Assembly (NCBI GenBank): GCA_905221605.1
Contig: CAJNDS010002828.1
Span: 67,501-131,500 of the forward strand
Origin: Symbiodinium natans
Lineage: Eukaryota; Sar; Dinophyceae; Suessiales; Symbiodiniaceae
Direction of reading: 5' to 3'
DNA: 64,000 nucleotides
Made by a program: the position numbers and the translations under genes. This document shows positions 10,766 through 22,889 of this stretch, piece by piece. Under the pieces are notes generated by a model. That model had not been told where the DNA came from. It saw nothing but the letters and a program-made list of their open reading frames with translations, and did no database searches. The stretch's first letter is position 1, and the number at the start of each line of letters is the position of its first letter.

Positions 10766-13027
10766 TCAATCCATGGTAGATCTAGTGGTGACCTCCTTGC
10801 GTGCTGCTCGAAACTTGTCCCAAACAATTGGGTTCTTGGCCATGGCAGGCAGACGTGGACGAACATGCCCGTCCAGAATGAGCAACATTCCTTCACGGAC
10901 ATCCTCATATTTTCGGAGGGGTGCGAAAAGCATGGATACTTGAGATTCCGGCACTTGCTGGAGCAGCGATTCTACCATGTGTCGTAGCACCAGTCCCAAA
11001 ATGCCACGCAAGCCCTGGCTCCCGCCGCTGTCGTCGTTGTCGCCGCCAAATCGCATGAAGCGAACAATCGCAACTGGAAGCATCACACTACTGGAAACCA
11101 TCATTGAGGCGCAAAGCTCAGCCAAGCACACCGCTGACCGCACTCCGTAGGTATGCGCTTGCTGTATGTGCTGCACGGCTGCTCGCTTCATGCCATGTGA
11201 GAATCTTTTCCCTGCAGGTGCCGGGAGGCTGCACAGCGCATGCGCAACATGACCGTAGAAGGCGTTCGGTGCCTTTTCGCGTATGGCGCAGTGAAAGAGG
11301 ACGACGCAACACTCGCCACAGCCGGCCTTCGCAGCAGATGCTGCGACGGACAAGCGCTCAGCTGCGTCTTGAAAATCCTCAGCTCCCATGAGCGCCACAA
11401 ACAAGTTCTGGCGCAGCTCTGACGTCAGGCGTTGTGCAATGGCCGCCTCTCTGAGCGGATCAGAAACTGCGCCGCGTGTGGCTTTTGCCAAGATGGTAGA
11501 GGCACCTCCCTGCAACGGCCAATTGGGCGGAGCTGCATCTTGCAGCAGGCGGAAGGGGACCGAAAGCGCATGGTCCTCCACCTTTCTTCCTGCTAACAAT
11601 GGTGCCGTTTGAAGCCATCCCTGCGTTTGCTTGAATCGATCCATAACAGAAAAGGAAACTTTGTTGTTCTTCAGGTCGGACAACTCTCTCAACAGGTAGT
11701 CCAAGCGCGATTTGATCTCAGAGCCTTCCTCAGACGTTTCCCTTGCATTGCTTGCTTCTGAGTTGACAAACTTGAGAACTTCACGGAAGTCTTCTGGGCA
11801 CTCTGACCGCAGTTTGCGGCCACCATATCGCAAGATTGCAAGAGCCAGATCGACAGAGAGTTCTGAAGCAGATCTGGCAAATACGAAGCGCACGACGTCG
11901 AACACAACGCTTCCAGGAAGAACTCCAAAGCTGAAAAGCAGCATCTGGAAGATGATGCTGTTTTTGGCAACACGCGCATCAGGATTCTGTAGCTCTTCTT
12001 CTGCTTCTGCAAGCTTTTCACGATTTTCCAAGCCCGCCGCCATCCTTTCCTTGAGGATCTGGGCGCTCTTCAGCAGAGCCGCGGCCCCAAACGCCGGCCC
12101 CAACAGCACGTGGCAGGCGGCCACAAGCGCGGCGAAGCAGCCCAAGACAAGAACAGAAATTGCGGGGTCCTCGACAGCGGCCTGCAACAAAGCGTCAGCC
12201 AGCTCATCCGCTGCTTTGGCCGAACCTATTGCTGGCACCAGCTTGCCGAGCAACTGCACAAGTTCGTTGCAACTGGGATCCAGGTTACCCTCAGACACTC
12301 GATTCATGATACCTTTCAGCTGACGCAAGTGCTGCAGTTGCAGGCCGTCCTGTGTCCTTTTGCCTCGCAGATGCGGAGGAACATAACGGCCATCATTTTC
12401 AGCCTTGGTCGTGGCAGCGTCCTGTTCGCTGCCAGCATTGCTGACTTCATCATCGCCGGAGTCCATCTCTGATTCAGCATTTTCAGATGCGCCTTCTTCA
12501 CCTGCAGCATCTGCAGTTTCCGTTCTTGTGCCGCCCTTCGCATCTTCGCGCTCTGCGGGCAGGCACTCTTCAGATGTAATCTCATCGTCATCATCATCCA
12601 CACGCTTCCTCTTGCTGGCTGATCTGGTTGGGATTTGAGTTCGAGTTGTCTTACTTCCAGCTTCGGGTTGTTTGTCCTCATTCTCGTCTGCCACGTTCTG
12701 ACGGTGACCACCAAAAAAGTGCGCTCGCCGCGCCTTCTTTTCCTTGCGCTGCTGCTGGCGCTGCACCCGCCTGGACGCACGCGGGCCCTGCACCCTGTCC
12801 TCACCTGCATTGCCTGGCTCATCAGCTCTGGACTTCGCCTTGCCCTTGCCTTTGCCCTTGCCTTTGCTCTTCCCTTTGCCCTTGCCTTTGCTCTTGCCTT
12901 TGCCCCTTCCTTTGCCCTTCCCACCCTTTCCTTTGCCACTTCGCGGAAGAAGGTGATCCTCGCCGCCTTCCCGCAGGACTTGCCCGACGAAGCTTCGCAG
13001 CTCCTTTTGGACACTCAGCTTGGGCAT
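10766..13027 (-). CDS. NOM1: NOM1/Sgd1-type nucleolar MIF4G-MA3 protein
   Basis: One uninterrupted 753-codon frame. The ATG is preceded immediately by an in-frame TAA. The N-terminus has a Lys/Gly array of GKGKGK type (about residues 30-67), then acidic and basic low-complexity sequence. At about 217 comes YVPPHLRGK, the hallmark entry to the NOM1 MIF4G domain, followed by helical repeats (about 230-460) with the expected LLRELSDLKNNK ending. Residues about 550-730 form an MA3 region with LRQNLFVALMGAEDFQDA and the late IVWDKFRAARK motif. NOM1/Sgd1 proteins act in the nucleolus in small-subunit rRNA processing and recruit an eIF4A-like helicase. Unlike the neighbouring kinase it has no introns, which suggests retroposition. 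No spliced-leader relic was seen upstream. Antisense frames are shadows. Confidence 0.93.
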   Translation of the reverse strand: MPKLSVQKELRSFVGQVLREGGEDHLLPRSGKGKGGKGKGRGKGKSKGKGKGKSKGKGKGKGKAKSRADEPGNAGEDRVQGPRASRRVQRQQQRKEKKARRAHFFGGHRQNVADENEDKQPEAGSKTTRTQIPTRSASKRKRVDDDDDEITSEECLPAEREDAKGGTRTETADAAGEEGASENAESEMDSGDDEVSNAGSEQDAATTKAENDGRYVPPHLRGKRTQDGLQLQHLRQLKGIMNRVSEGNLDPSCNELVQLLGKLVPAIGSAKAADELADALLQAAVEDPAISVLVLGCFAALVAACHVLLGPAFGAAALLKSAQILKERMAAGLENREKLAEAEEELQNPDARVAKNSIIFQMLLFSFGVLPGSVVFDVVRFVFARSASELSVDLALAILRYGGRKLRSECPEDFREVLKFVNSEASNARETSEEGSEIKSRLDYLLRELSDLKNNKVSFSVMDRFKQTQGWLQTAPLLAGRKVEDHALSVPFRLLQDAAPPNWPLQGGASTILAKATRGAVSDPLREAAIAQRLTSELRQNLFVALMGAEDFQDAAERLSVAASAAKAGCGECCVVLFHCAIREKAPNAFYGHVAHALCSLPAPAGKRFSHGMKRAAVQHIQQAHTYGVRSAVCLAELCASMMVSSSVMLPVAIVRFMRFGGDNDDSGGSQGLRGILGLVLRHMVESLLQQVPESQVSMLFAPLRKYEDVREGMLLILDGHVRPRLPAMAKNPIVWDKFRAARKEVTTRSTMD

Positions 13028-14998
13028 TTATCCGAGATGTTCAGCAAGATGGCATCCATGGCCAAATGATGCACGATCACTGGTGCATGTGCTCACGTTT
13101 CAGTGTGTACATCTTCATGATCCAATTTTTCCAACACAACTAACCTTGTGTGGTCTGCATCTGTGATGTTTGCAAACTAAAAATCATGGGTGCAGGAAAC
13201 CACGCCGACATGCCTGAAATCCACCCCACTCAAAAGTTCTAGCTTCTGAGGGTGTGTAGACTTTGCTTTGTTAAACTGCTAGAAGGCAAGCACGAGAACT
13301 CATCCAACACATACACACCGGTAGACACATCCCACGTGGTTAGACACTTCGTCTGCTGATGCGTCTGAACGACTGTCCGTCTTCGTATGACTCAAACCTC
13401 CTGGGCCAAATGAAGCAGCGTAACTGTGTCGCTTTTGTGGCCTCGCCCAAACCCTAGCACAAGACATGCGGCATTATCTGCTTGTAGGGCGGCCGCCCAG
13501 GATGCTGTCCATGACAAGGACGGCTCAATGCGTGATCGACGGAGGATGTCTACCTGGCCATGGTGTCTGCGCAGACGTACTGCAATGTCTGCTTCCCCCT
13601 TTACCCTGCACCTTCCCTTGCTCAGATGCTGATGGCCTTGAGCAGCTTCTCCCCTCGTCGAGGCATGAGCAGTCTCCGGCCGTCCTCGGTTCTCAAAACA
13701 CTGCGCCGATGCCTGAAAGGCCTTCTAAATCAATCCACATCGGTCCAAATACAAGACCCAGGCAAGCTCGAGGGTCACGGCAACTAATGACACCTGAGGC
13801 GAAGGCTGGTGCCACTCTGCAAACCGGCCCCAAGTTTTCCACTGGGCTCTGCACTGCAGCAGAAGCATCTCCGGATTGAAATGCGCGAAACAGGCACTCG
13901 GCACCAGTGATGCCAACCTCCGGGCGCAGTTTAAAATCCGGGGGGGAGCCCCCTCGAGTCCTCGACACAAGTGGCCCTGCCCGGCTAAGACCAGAAGCCT
14001 GCACCACAGGAGGGCTGCGGCTCCCGGGGAAAGCCTCAAAAGATCTTCAAGGCTCGCTGCAGGTGAAACTCAGCAGGAAATCGTTTCAGGCCGCGGCGAT
14101 GTCCAAACCTTCGTAGAAAAGACTCGCCTGTCCAATAGGTTTCACGACTTGTAACTGCATGGTTTTGTTTGCCTACTTAAGAAACTCCCTGTCCCTCCGT
14201 CACGTTGCGGCGGCTTCCCGGAAGCAAGGCACCGATAACCACTCGCTCAACTTCCACGCCACCACGCACTTACTTTGAAAGCATTCCATACATCCGACCC
14301 TATCCCCGCAAAAAGCCACCGAAAAGACATATGGAATTTCTTGGCCCCAGAATGTCTTCTCATAACCCGCCCTGCCTTTCAGCTCTGAAAGTCGTTTTCT
14401 GGCTACGAACTGTTTCGAAAGGTGAGAGGCAACAATGTGTTTTCCCTGCCTCCTGTCCACAGCTTTCGAACCTTCTATTCGACCCCGGAATTTCTTCTTG
14501 ATCTTTTTCCGGACCCCGAAATGTATTTTTCTGGACCTCTGCAAAAGAAGATACAGTAACTTTAAAACCGATGAGAATAAGGAATCAGGGGGAAGATGTC
14601 AAAAGGATGTTAACGTGTGAAACTGCCAAAATGTCGCTGAACATTATGTCCTTTTCGCGGCCCCACGCTGTGGTCCAAGACGCTTTGTCAGTCAGCGGCC
14701 TTCATCTCTCTTTGTCTCGCTCTCTCGCTCTCTCGCTGCTCTTGGTTGCTTGCTTGCAGTGCGTGTGGCCTCCCAAAAGAGGCTTGCGTGCCAGGTCAAA
14801 AACATGCATCCCCGAGGGCCTCTATTGGGGTTTCCCTCCCAGGTCTAACGATGTTGTGTGTGTGAAACTGCCCTGAATTGTAACCGTGGCACACTAAGGC
14901 TCTTTCTTAAACACAGATGACCATCGGAGCCCTGATAACGGTATGCCTTCCCCCCACTACAGGTTCGGTAGTGGGTGGCTCTCGCTCTCTCTCTATCT
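13028..14998. other. no recognisable gene
   Basis: Upstream of NOM1 I see no promoter motif I can defend. A minus-strand frame at 13693-14007 is open but has no domain and no convincing splice sites. The remainder is unremarkable. Confidence 0.5.
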
Positions 14999-15078
14999 CC
15001 TTCTTCTTCTTCTTCTTCTTCTTCTTCTTCTTCTTCTTCTTCTTCTTCTTCTTCTTCTTCTTCTTCTTCGGGGCTCTC

Positions 15079-15130
<52 letters not shown>

Positions 15131-15149
15131 TTTTTCTTTCTTTCTTTCT
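14999..15149. repeat. (TTC)n and (CTTT)n microsatellites
   Basis: About 23 TTC triplets at 14999-15069, then about 18 CTTT units at 15077-15149. Long Phe/Ser/Leu frames through this region are artefacts. Confidence 0.95.
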
Positions 15150-15330
15150 GGGGGCGTGGGGGCGAACTTCGGGCGTCATCGCCCGCCCCTGTCTTTGGGG
15201 GGCGTGGTCGGTTACGGGAGGTGCCCAGGTGCTTTCTTTCTTTCTTTGGGGCATGGGGGAGACCCCCGCGCGGCTGCGCGCCCCGATCCCGCAGGTGCTC
15301 TCTCTCTTTCTTTCTTGTGCTGTCCCTCTC

Positions 15331-15386
<56 letters not shown>
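15145..15386 (+). repeat. CT tract plus GGGGCATGG/GCGCGC motif, copies 2 and 3
   Basis: The motif seen at 8539-8645 appears twice more. At 15145-15200 it is degenerate, with GGGGGCGTGG and CGGGCGTCATCGCCCG. At 15235-15292 it is close to copy 1, with GGGGCATGGGGGAG and CGCGCGGCTGCGCGC. A (CT)n tract follows at about 15293-15386. Confidence 0.75.
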
Positions 15387-15389
<3 letters not shown>

Positions 15390-16540
15390 CTTCTTCGACG
15401 AATGCTTGTTATTATTATTTCCTCTTTACGTCCTCGTCAATACCATCAAGCATTCTGCTTCAGCAGGGCTTGCCATGGCTTACCCAAGTTTATGCCGGCT
15501 CCCCTGATGCATCACGTGCAAGGCGGCCAGAACCACCTCTCTGCTACATTTCAAGCAAAGCGAAACGAGCAGAAGCAACTAGTTGCTTCCATGAGAGTCT
15601 TGTACCTTGAACAGGGGCCGAGGGCCTCCACAGAGCACGACCCGCGAGGTTGGAGGCTTTCCAACTCCTGTTGTGCAAACGTCAGGGCACAACACTCAGG
15701 AGTAAATACATACGACCTAGTGTCAGCCTCGTGGCTCTGTGGATTTGCGTGCTCGCCCTCCTCTAGGCAGTATGCCAACAAAAACCGTCCGCAAGTTTCA
15801 GAAGCAGCGAACTTTGTGTCTGCCTGCTTGTTGGCCTCACCTTATGATCTTCTCATCAGCGTCAAGTCATGGGGAGCTCTGAGCTACGAAGTACGCATGA
15901 GGGTGCCACTGGCGAGGGGCACTTGGCCTGCAGGCGGCTCATGAGAAGAAGAAACGTCAGCCAGGAGCCTGAGCCTGACTGCTGGCAGCTTGACAGCTGG
16001 CCTGGGACCAATTCTGCAAGCCGTTTGGCCGCCTTCTGCTTCACTCGAGCCTTTCAGCACCAGTCGCAATTTCGCAATTTCCAGTCCTGGCCCTCCAGTG
16101 GCTCTGCAAAACACACGGCCTGTATCGGATGGACAACATAGCGGCCCCAAAGCCTCACACCGACGCAGAAAAAAAGCAGTCAAAATGCCTCCACTGCAAC
16201 AATAGCATGGAACAGAGCAGCGTGAAGGAACGTCTCAAGGCAAGGGCTTGGCAAACATCCCAGCACTGTCACCAACAGGCAACAGTCCCTGCCACTGAAC
16301 TTTCCTCTATTCTGACAGCACCGAGCACCACTGCCCAACCCAGCTCCTGCACGTGCTCATGCCCGGCTGCCAAAGCCTCCCATGCCTGCACCGGTGTTCA
16401 TGATTGCTTTAGACTGCATAAAGTGTACATGCCAGGGTGCTTCTGGGCCTCGTAAAAAGCAGCCAGCACCTCCGAAGACGACAACGATCTCACCATTCTT
16501 TGCAAATTACGCAGACTGGAACTGCCTCATGGATCGGCTG
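15390..16540. other. no recognisable gene
   Basis: A minus-strand frame at 15884-16183 is open and coding-like in composition but carries no recognisable domain. Nothing else stands out. Confidence 0.4.
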
Positions 16541-16699
16541 CTCATGCCACCTCAGCTTCACGCGGCAACATCAAGCAATGATCCCTAATGATAATGTCAT
16601 GAGTCTCATGATGCAAGTCAATGTAAGTCCTTGGCCGAACGCTGATTAGCTTAATGCCTCCACGAAGATTGACATGGTGATCCGCACTTTTTACCTCTC

Positions 16700-16750
16700 C
16701 AGGAGTTGCGCGCATAACCTCACAGTCCACAAAGATGAACGTTTCCAACC
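16700..16750 (-). CDS. candidate exon, unidentified gene
   Basis: Reads LETFIFVDCEVMRATPGE between acceptor CTGCAG|G and a possible GAG|GT donor. No family recognised. It lies on the same strand as the better exons at 17.5-17.9 kb. Confidence 0.35.
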
Positions 16751-17551
16751 TGCAGGGAAGCACCGCGGGTGAACGAAACCAAGGCCGTACTGTCGCAAGA
16801 CAGGTGGCAGAGCGCGACCTGCAGATTCCCAACACTACGAAGAGCACCTAGGGACTTGCAGATCCTTTGGAGCCATTATTGAATCTTGGTGATATTCATG
16901 GACCTCATTACCATGTACAGTCACAGGCCGATCCGGCACCATGAGGAGATCCACAGAGAACGCCATTACCGTTTTGCAGAAGCCGTTTTGGCACATTCAC
17001 CTGCCGAGCCCCAGTTTAAGCTTATCTGCCTCATCATTGCCTCCTCCACCGAACCACCCTCCAGCATGAATTTGCCCACCAGTCGCAGACATTAATGCAG
17101 ATAGACGTTTAGCGATCGCCAACGATAAACGAGACGAAGTGTTTAAGGGTCGTCTCAAGGATATCAACGAGCTCTCGTAGTCCGTCAAGACTCGCAAAGA
17201 TGCACATTGATGTCCAAAGAATTCCAAAGATGCGTATCGATCGTATCCTTGCCGCAACGACCAAGAAGTGCCGCGCTTGACAAACTGCACGCTGCTCCGC
17301 ACGGAGCATGCACCGCAAGCACAATGTCCATGGCGACAATCTACACATTAACTCTCGATACGCCCAGCGACCACACACCATCAGACATAACGATTCATGA
17401 AATTGCAGAATGCTTGCCACATGACCTCGCCCAAGATGTCGCTGCGCGACTCGAAGCCCGCATACTGGGCGAGAATGCCATCCAGCTCCAGACAGACCTG
17501 AGTTCACACAGCACCCAACTTCATTATTCTTGGGAACACTCGGCCAAGAGC

Positions 17552-17695
17552 CTTGTGGCCGGATGCAGGATGCAGTACCTCGACACTCCCAGTCCAGTAG
17601 GGCTTCTCGGGGTCACTCACAGAGACTGAGGCACGCACAAGCTGTGTGTTGGCGATGGTCAACTTGACATGAACCTCATCCCAGATACGGGTGCC
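17552..17695 (-). CDS. probable exon, unidentified gene
   Basis: A 144-nt, phase-0 exon with acceptor GCTGCAG|G and donor CACAAG|GC, the same splice signature as the kinase gene. It reads GTRIWDEVHVKLTIANTQLV, then a SVSVSDPEKPYWTGSVEVL segment, a beta-rich pattern. I do not recognise the family. Confidence 0.55.
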
Positions 17696-17742
17696 CTGCA
17701 GCTGAGGCCGCATGTTTTAGCTGAGACGGTTTCCCGCGGGTG

Positions 17743-17935
17743 TGTTTCGCCTCCGGTCTCCTTCAACGAGATCACTGCTGACGCTAGGCGCTTGTGTCTT
17801 GATCCTGGCCTGGGGAATCTTTGCTTCCGACTTCACGAGGCCAGCTGCTTCCACGTTTGCGGAGCTCGCGCCCGGATCCACCAAAGCCTGCAATTGACGC
17901 ACTGCACCATGTTCCCTCATGTATTTGAACTTTCC
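17743..17935 (-). CDS. probable exon, unidentified gene
   Basis: An open frame reading GKFKYMREHGAVRQLQALVD, then PGASSANVEAAGLVKSEAK, then SVSSDLVEGDRR, with a GC donor after CGGAG. Mixed charged and helical composition suggests real coding sequence. The phase does not join directly to the exon at 17552-17695, so an exon is missing or one boundary is wrong. Confidence 0.45.
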
Positions 17936-18079
17936 CGACAATCACAAGACTTCATGTGCCATGCACCATGGGCCTGGGACATGACATCACGCAGCGGACT
18001 GATGGCGTGGTCCAAGCCTGGCACACAATGCCTATGCAGAGCCCTTGGGCTCGCAGAGTTTGTACTAAGAGCTGCACTG

Positions 18080-18204
18080 ATTGGCAGCTGTCCAGCCACC
18101 TTAGCTGCAGGACCAGAGTCCCCAATGTTCGGTCGGAAAGTCGCTAGCCAGCACGCCTTCAAGAAGAGAGGGTCGACGATCCAGCGGACAGACTCGCTCT
18201 CCAA
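18080..18204 (-). CDS. candidate exon, unidentified gene
   Basis: The frame reads ESESVRWIVDPLFLKACWLA, then TFRPNIGDSGPAAK. Probably an upstream exon of the same gene as 17.5-17.9 kb. No family recognised. Confidence 0.4.
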
Positions 18205-18399
18205 GCTGAAGTGCCTTCAGCAACAAGTGGGCTGGGCCTTCAGTTCGGAGAATGTGCTGCCAAACAGGGAGGGACGACCAGCCATTGGTTTCCGAATCCC
18301 TCCAGGCCTTGCATCTTGCAAGCACACGTGCAAGCATCATGACCAAAACGCGAGGAGAAGCGTGCTCAGCGTGCACTTAAGGTTTGAGGTGTCGACCTC

Positions 18400-20800
18400 A
18401 CCCTGCCCCCCACATTGCAACACTGGGCAGCTTGGGAGCTAGCTTGGAGGTTCATGGTCGCTGGCTCGTAAACCTTCTTGTGCGCATGGCCAGGAGAGCA
18501 GATGACGTGTAGAGACTCATGTCAAGGCACTCGAAACTCCTCAGCTTCCTCGGACTGCGCCGTTACCTTGCCAATTGGGATAGTGATGCATGCACACGCA
18601 TTCAAAGACACAGAAACGCCCTACCACCCAGTCATACACACGCAAGCTGATTGCTTGAGCTCACAGCACTTGTCTCGGTGAGCTGGCAGAAGCATGAGAA
18701 CTTCTGCCACTCGCACCTGCATTGGACAAGTTATGCACAACCTTGCTGAGAAAGCAAAAAAGATGACGGAGCCTCTCCGGTTCTGAAGCTTGCTCTGGCG
18801 GCTGCTGGTTGCTCGTGCGGAAGATCAACCGACCCAGGGCGATAGTAACCTTTCCGGCAGTAACTCTCCCATGCTTTAATATGTGCTATCTTCCAGCCTC
18901 TCTCTGTGCATTCTTAAGGAGCAAGTTGACTCAAAAAGGGGGCAGTTCGCAGAGCAACAACAGAAGGAACACGCTTGAGGCCCAGGCTTGGCCCGAAGGC
19001 AGGAGGCCCCATCCTCAGAGGGAAAAACAATCAACTCCCGTCTCTTGAGACTCACACAAAAACCGACAAAAACCTCACAAAGTAAGTCTCCAAGGCATAA
19101 AAACGCGCAAAAAAACTACTTAGAACCATCCAAAGCTTGCACGTGGCATCTGCTTGGAAGATGAATCAGGGAAGGTAAGTCCCGCGCGAAAGACTGGAGC
19201 AGCAACCTTGGTCGGCGAGGGACGGAGCCACAGGCCGCAGCGGCCGAAACGTAAACCGGACATAACCTGAACTCTGACCGTTCTAGCCTGAACCAACCAG
19301 AACATCTCAAGAATCTCAAGCAACATCTCCTCTTTGTCATGACATACCACGACTGCACGCGACCAAGCTCAAGGCATCCAGATCCAAGTCCAAAGCAAGG
19401 GCCTCACGATGCAAGAACGGAGGCACGGAACCTCTGTTGTGGCAATGCGCGCCTCGGAAGCGTCTGGCGCTGCCTTATTGCAATCAGTATGGGCGCTGCA
19501 CTTGTTGCAGCAACAGATCACGGACGCACCTCTGCGTGTTCAGCTGCTGCCGGCTTTGCTTCTGCGGACAGGCAGGGGAAGTTGAACACATGGCTTGAAT
19601 TCCCTCAGCTGATCGAAGCTTTGCACCTGTCTCGAGGCTGGTGGGCAGACAAGGACTCGATGTGGTCGAAACACCTTGCACGGCACACGTGGTATCTTCT
19701 CTTGCCGCAGCTTGCCGCAGCCGCAGCTTGCCCCCACTAGTCCAGTTGGGCCAGCTGCGAGGGCTGGAAAACGTGGCGGCTCTGACCTCATCAAGCATCC
19801 GACAAAAATCACAAGCACCACGACTGGACGCTCATCGAAGCTACAGTCGCATGTCTGCATACTTCCTGTTGTTTCGAGGGCCCCACAATGGCAACCACAA
19901 TGCTCAGCGCATCGTGCGTACCTGTCGGATTTGCAGTATGGCCAGCCGAACGCACCAAACCGCTCATGCGCACTGTGAGGTGCCAGCGTGAACCTGAAAG
20001 GCTCCTGCCGTTGAGGCTTGTCAATGCATCACAATACATGAACACCACGCAGACACGGCACTCACACAACCACTCACGGAACCTTTCTGCTTGCATATCG
20101 TTGTAAAACGTCCATCATGATCAGTTGGGGGCATCCTGCTTGAGGCGGACCCGCAGCGCCCAGGGCAAGGAACCAGATCCGGCCTGTGCCCCATTTCAAA
20201 GAGCACAGGAGAGCGATTACTGAGCGAATCCTCTTGTCGACACTGGCGCTTGATTCTTGAGCACTGGTTCTTGAACGGGCTCAGAGGCTCGGACGCTTCC
20301 ACCGAAGCGCGCGCAGTGCACTCTCAAGCTCACGGCGGCCTTGGCAACCATTGACCATTCTGACGACCAGATGACAACCACAAAAACAATCTGAAACAAT
20401 GTCAGAGCACACTCGTGAGAGCCCACTTTTGGCCACTGAAACTGCCCTCGTGCCTCCTGCGAGACTTTTTCCGGAGACTCCTGCGAGGGCCAAAATGGCG
20501 TGTGGAAAGTCGACGGGGCCACTTCCAGTAGCAGCTGTTTTCCTCGATGTCGCTTTGTACATCGAAGAACCTGAAAAAGGCACAACGAGCGTAGCGCCAA
20601 AGCTCTCTACTCTATCACGTTACGTTGTAGTTTTGACAGGAGGGAGGGAGAGAGAGAGAGAGAGAGAGAAAAGAGAGAGAGAGAGACGTCTCCAAACAAT
20701 CCAAACAAACGTGACGTTGGGGTCCAGGCTCGTCGTCATCATCTGGTGCCATCTCTCTGGGCCTGATTGAAAAAAACTGGAGGAAGCACTGGAGGAACCA
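18400..20800. other. no recognisable gene
   Basis: Frames on both strands are short and without domains. A (GA)n tract lies at 20640-20688. Any exons here could not be separated from shadow frames. Confidence 0.4.
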
Positions 20801-20879
20801 ACTGCCCTTGCCCTAGGCGACAGACAGCGAAGGCAGCGAAGGCAGCGAGACCTCGACCTCACAACATGCAGATCTGTAA

Positions 20880-21170
20880 CAGGAACAAGAGTCCATGGTC
20901 CAGGCCCTGGCTGCGTCAGTGCCGCGGCGAAGGAGCATGAGAGGCTCCTGCTTGAAAGGAGCCCACACCCACTGGGATCCTGCTTCTGTCGAGTCTGCCT
21001 TTCCAAGAAGCACTGCCAAGGAGGAGAGGTTCGCACTGACCTTTCGCAAGTGTTCACACGGTCCTAGAGAACAGACGTGCGTTCTCAAGGCGTGCATCTT
21101 CCGCATGAAGCGTTGCCGTAAAGACCAACGAATGTTGTTCCAACGGCTGCTTGAAAGATCTTGGAAGTGA
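20880..21170 (-). CDS. candidate exon, unidentified gene
   Basis: A long coding-like frame includes RWNNIRWSLRQRFMRKMHAL and continues through VSANLSSLAVLLGKADS to EPLMLLRRGTDAARAW. No recognised domain and no firmly placed splice sites. Confidence 0.35.
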
Positions 21171-21659
21171 ATGAAGCAGGTAGCTGTGCCAATTATGCTA
21201 ATTGCGCTATACACAGCACTTTGCCGTGGCGGCCGAGCTGCGTCGGCATCCCAAGCCTTGGACAGCACTTCTGTCGGGTTTCCATCAGAGAAGGAGCCTG
21301 AGAATTGAAGCTGTGCAGAGCCGAGGTCGGCACGGCTTTCATGAAATTCGCCATAGCTCCTGACAAGCGGCTTTCTTGCTGTCTTGCTGCGAAACCAGAA
21401 GCAGGACCAACCCCGCTCTGCTGGATGAGACACCCCATAACACTCCGAAAAAGTTAACCCCACCCCCAGTCCCGCGAAACGTACTGACCCCGGACCCTTT
21501 CTACACCAGTTCTTGACTCGAAGAGTTTGTTCTATCGAGGACACGATATGAGACGACAAAGTGGACTTCCCACGGGCCACCAGTCAGCGACTGCTACCGC
21601 ACCGCCGACAGAAAATCAGTCACCCCCCCCACAACACGGTTTCGAACGAGCCAACTTCT

Positions 21660-21685
<26 letters not shown>
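21660..21685. repeat. poly-C tract (26 C)
   Basis: An uninterrupted C run of about the same length as the one at 5509-5534. Confidence 0.9.
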
Positions 21686-21692
<7 letters not shown>

Positions 21693-22755
21693 CGGGACGA
21701 GTCCCCCGTCCGCCCGGTATCTGCTGGAAACAGCAACCACGCCTTCTCGAGCTGTGGCCAGAGAAAGCTGACATTGAACACCTCGTCAGCCCAACATGTG
21801 GGGTTTACAGAATGCGCAGACCAAGCTACCGTGATTCTGAGGACCTGACCTCCTTCAATATGCAAATCTGGGACTGGACCTTGTCTCGTGTGCAGCTGGC
21901 TTCGTGTGGATGTTGGACGGAAAGCCAAGCATCTCACTCGACGAAGCAGCCGGAGAGCATGACATGATTGTACAGTGAGGAATAACAAGACGAACCTGCC
22001 GTCAATTTGGGCCAGAAATCTTCACTCAGGACTCTCTTTTTTGCGCCTCGAGTTTTCGAGGCTCCTCTACCTGGTATCTGGTGAAGAAAGTGCCAGCATC
22101 ATGCGGCAATGCAAATCCACCTCCTGTCCTGTCCGGCCCTGGCCTCCTCAAAAAAGCTTTGCTTTCCGGCTTCCTCAACCTTGGCGTCGCAAAGCCACAA
22201 GCAGCTCTCATGCATTATGCCGGTTACTGTAAGAGGCCCGCTATGTCTTCGAGTGCCTCGTCCTCTTCACCTTATTGGCCCACAGATTCCACGTTCCTTC
22301 GGCAATAAGGAGTCGCAACCTGGCCTTGTGATGCCGCCGCTGACGCCTGCTGAGGGCCAGCTGCGCTCGCACAGCATGTGGAGTGTGTGGAGCACGCGTG
22401 GCTGCATGGCTGCATGGCTAAGGCCAGCACCCTGTCCGAAGCACCTCGCAGCCACCCCACCTTGAGCACGGCGTTGGTTTTGTCACGACTCGTGGCCCTG
22501 AGATCAAAGCAGGCTGGGACTTCTGCAAAGCCACGGCGGGCTGAAGGCTGAGACCTGGCTCTGCACCGTCGACATGTCTGACAGAAATGAAGCAGGACAC
22601 TTGCTTCTTCCGTCGAGTGCAAGTGCCAAACTGAATGCAGCGGATGCAAAGGCAGCCACGAAACAGTTTCGTGCCCCAGGAGCTCCAAGCTCCTAAGTTG
22701 CCACCTGAACACTCAGCCCCATGTCTCGTTGCCAAGACTAAACAAACGTCAAACA
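21686..22755. other. no recognisable gene
   Basis: Several overlapping short frames on both strands; none has a motif or splice pattern I can support. A (GA)n tract follows at about 22760-22788. Confidence 0.4.
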
Positions 22756-22889
22756 AACACGGAGAGAGAGAGAGAGAGAAAGAATAAAAAAAGAGGCCTC
22801 GCCAACCATTCCACGGGCGCCAAGTCTTCTATCTCGGTCAGCCTGTGCCTGTCTTTTGAGCAGCCCACCCCTACCCAACCTACAGACCA

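Noticed and set aside
12316-13143. Long plus and minus ORFs overlapping the start of NOM1
   Set aside because: They are shadows of the Lys/Gly-rich repeat of NOM1 in other frames; NOM1 is clearly the coding frame by its MIF4G and MA3 motifs.
14907-15944. Plus-strand ORFs of 196-333 codons with poly-Phe/Leu/Ser
   Set aside because: Created by TTC, CTTT and CT microsatellites.
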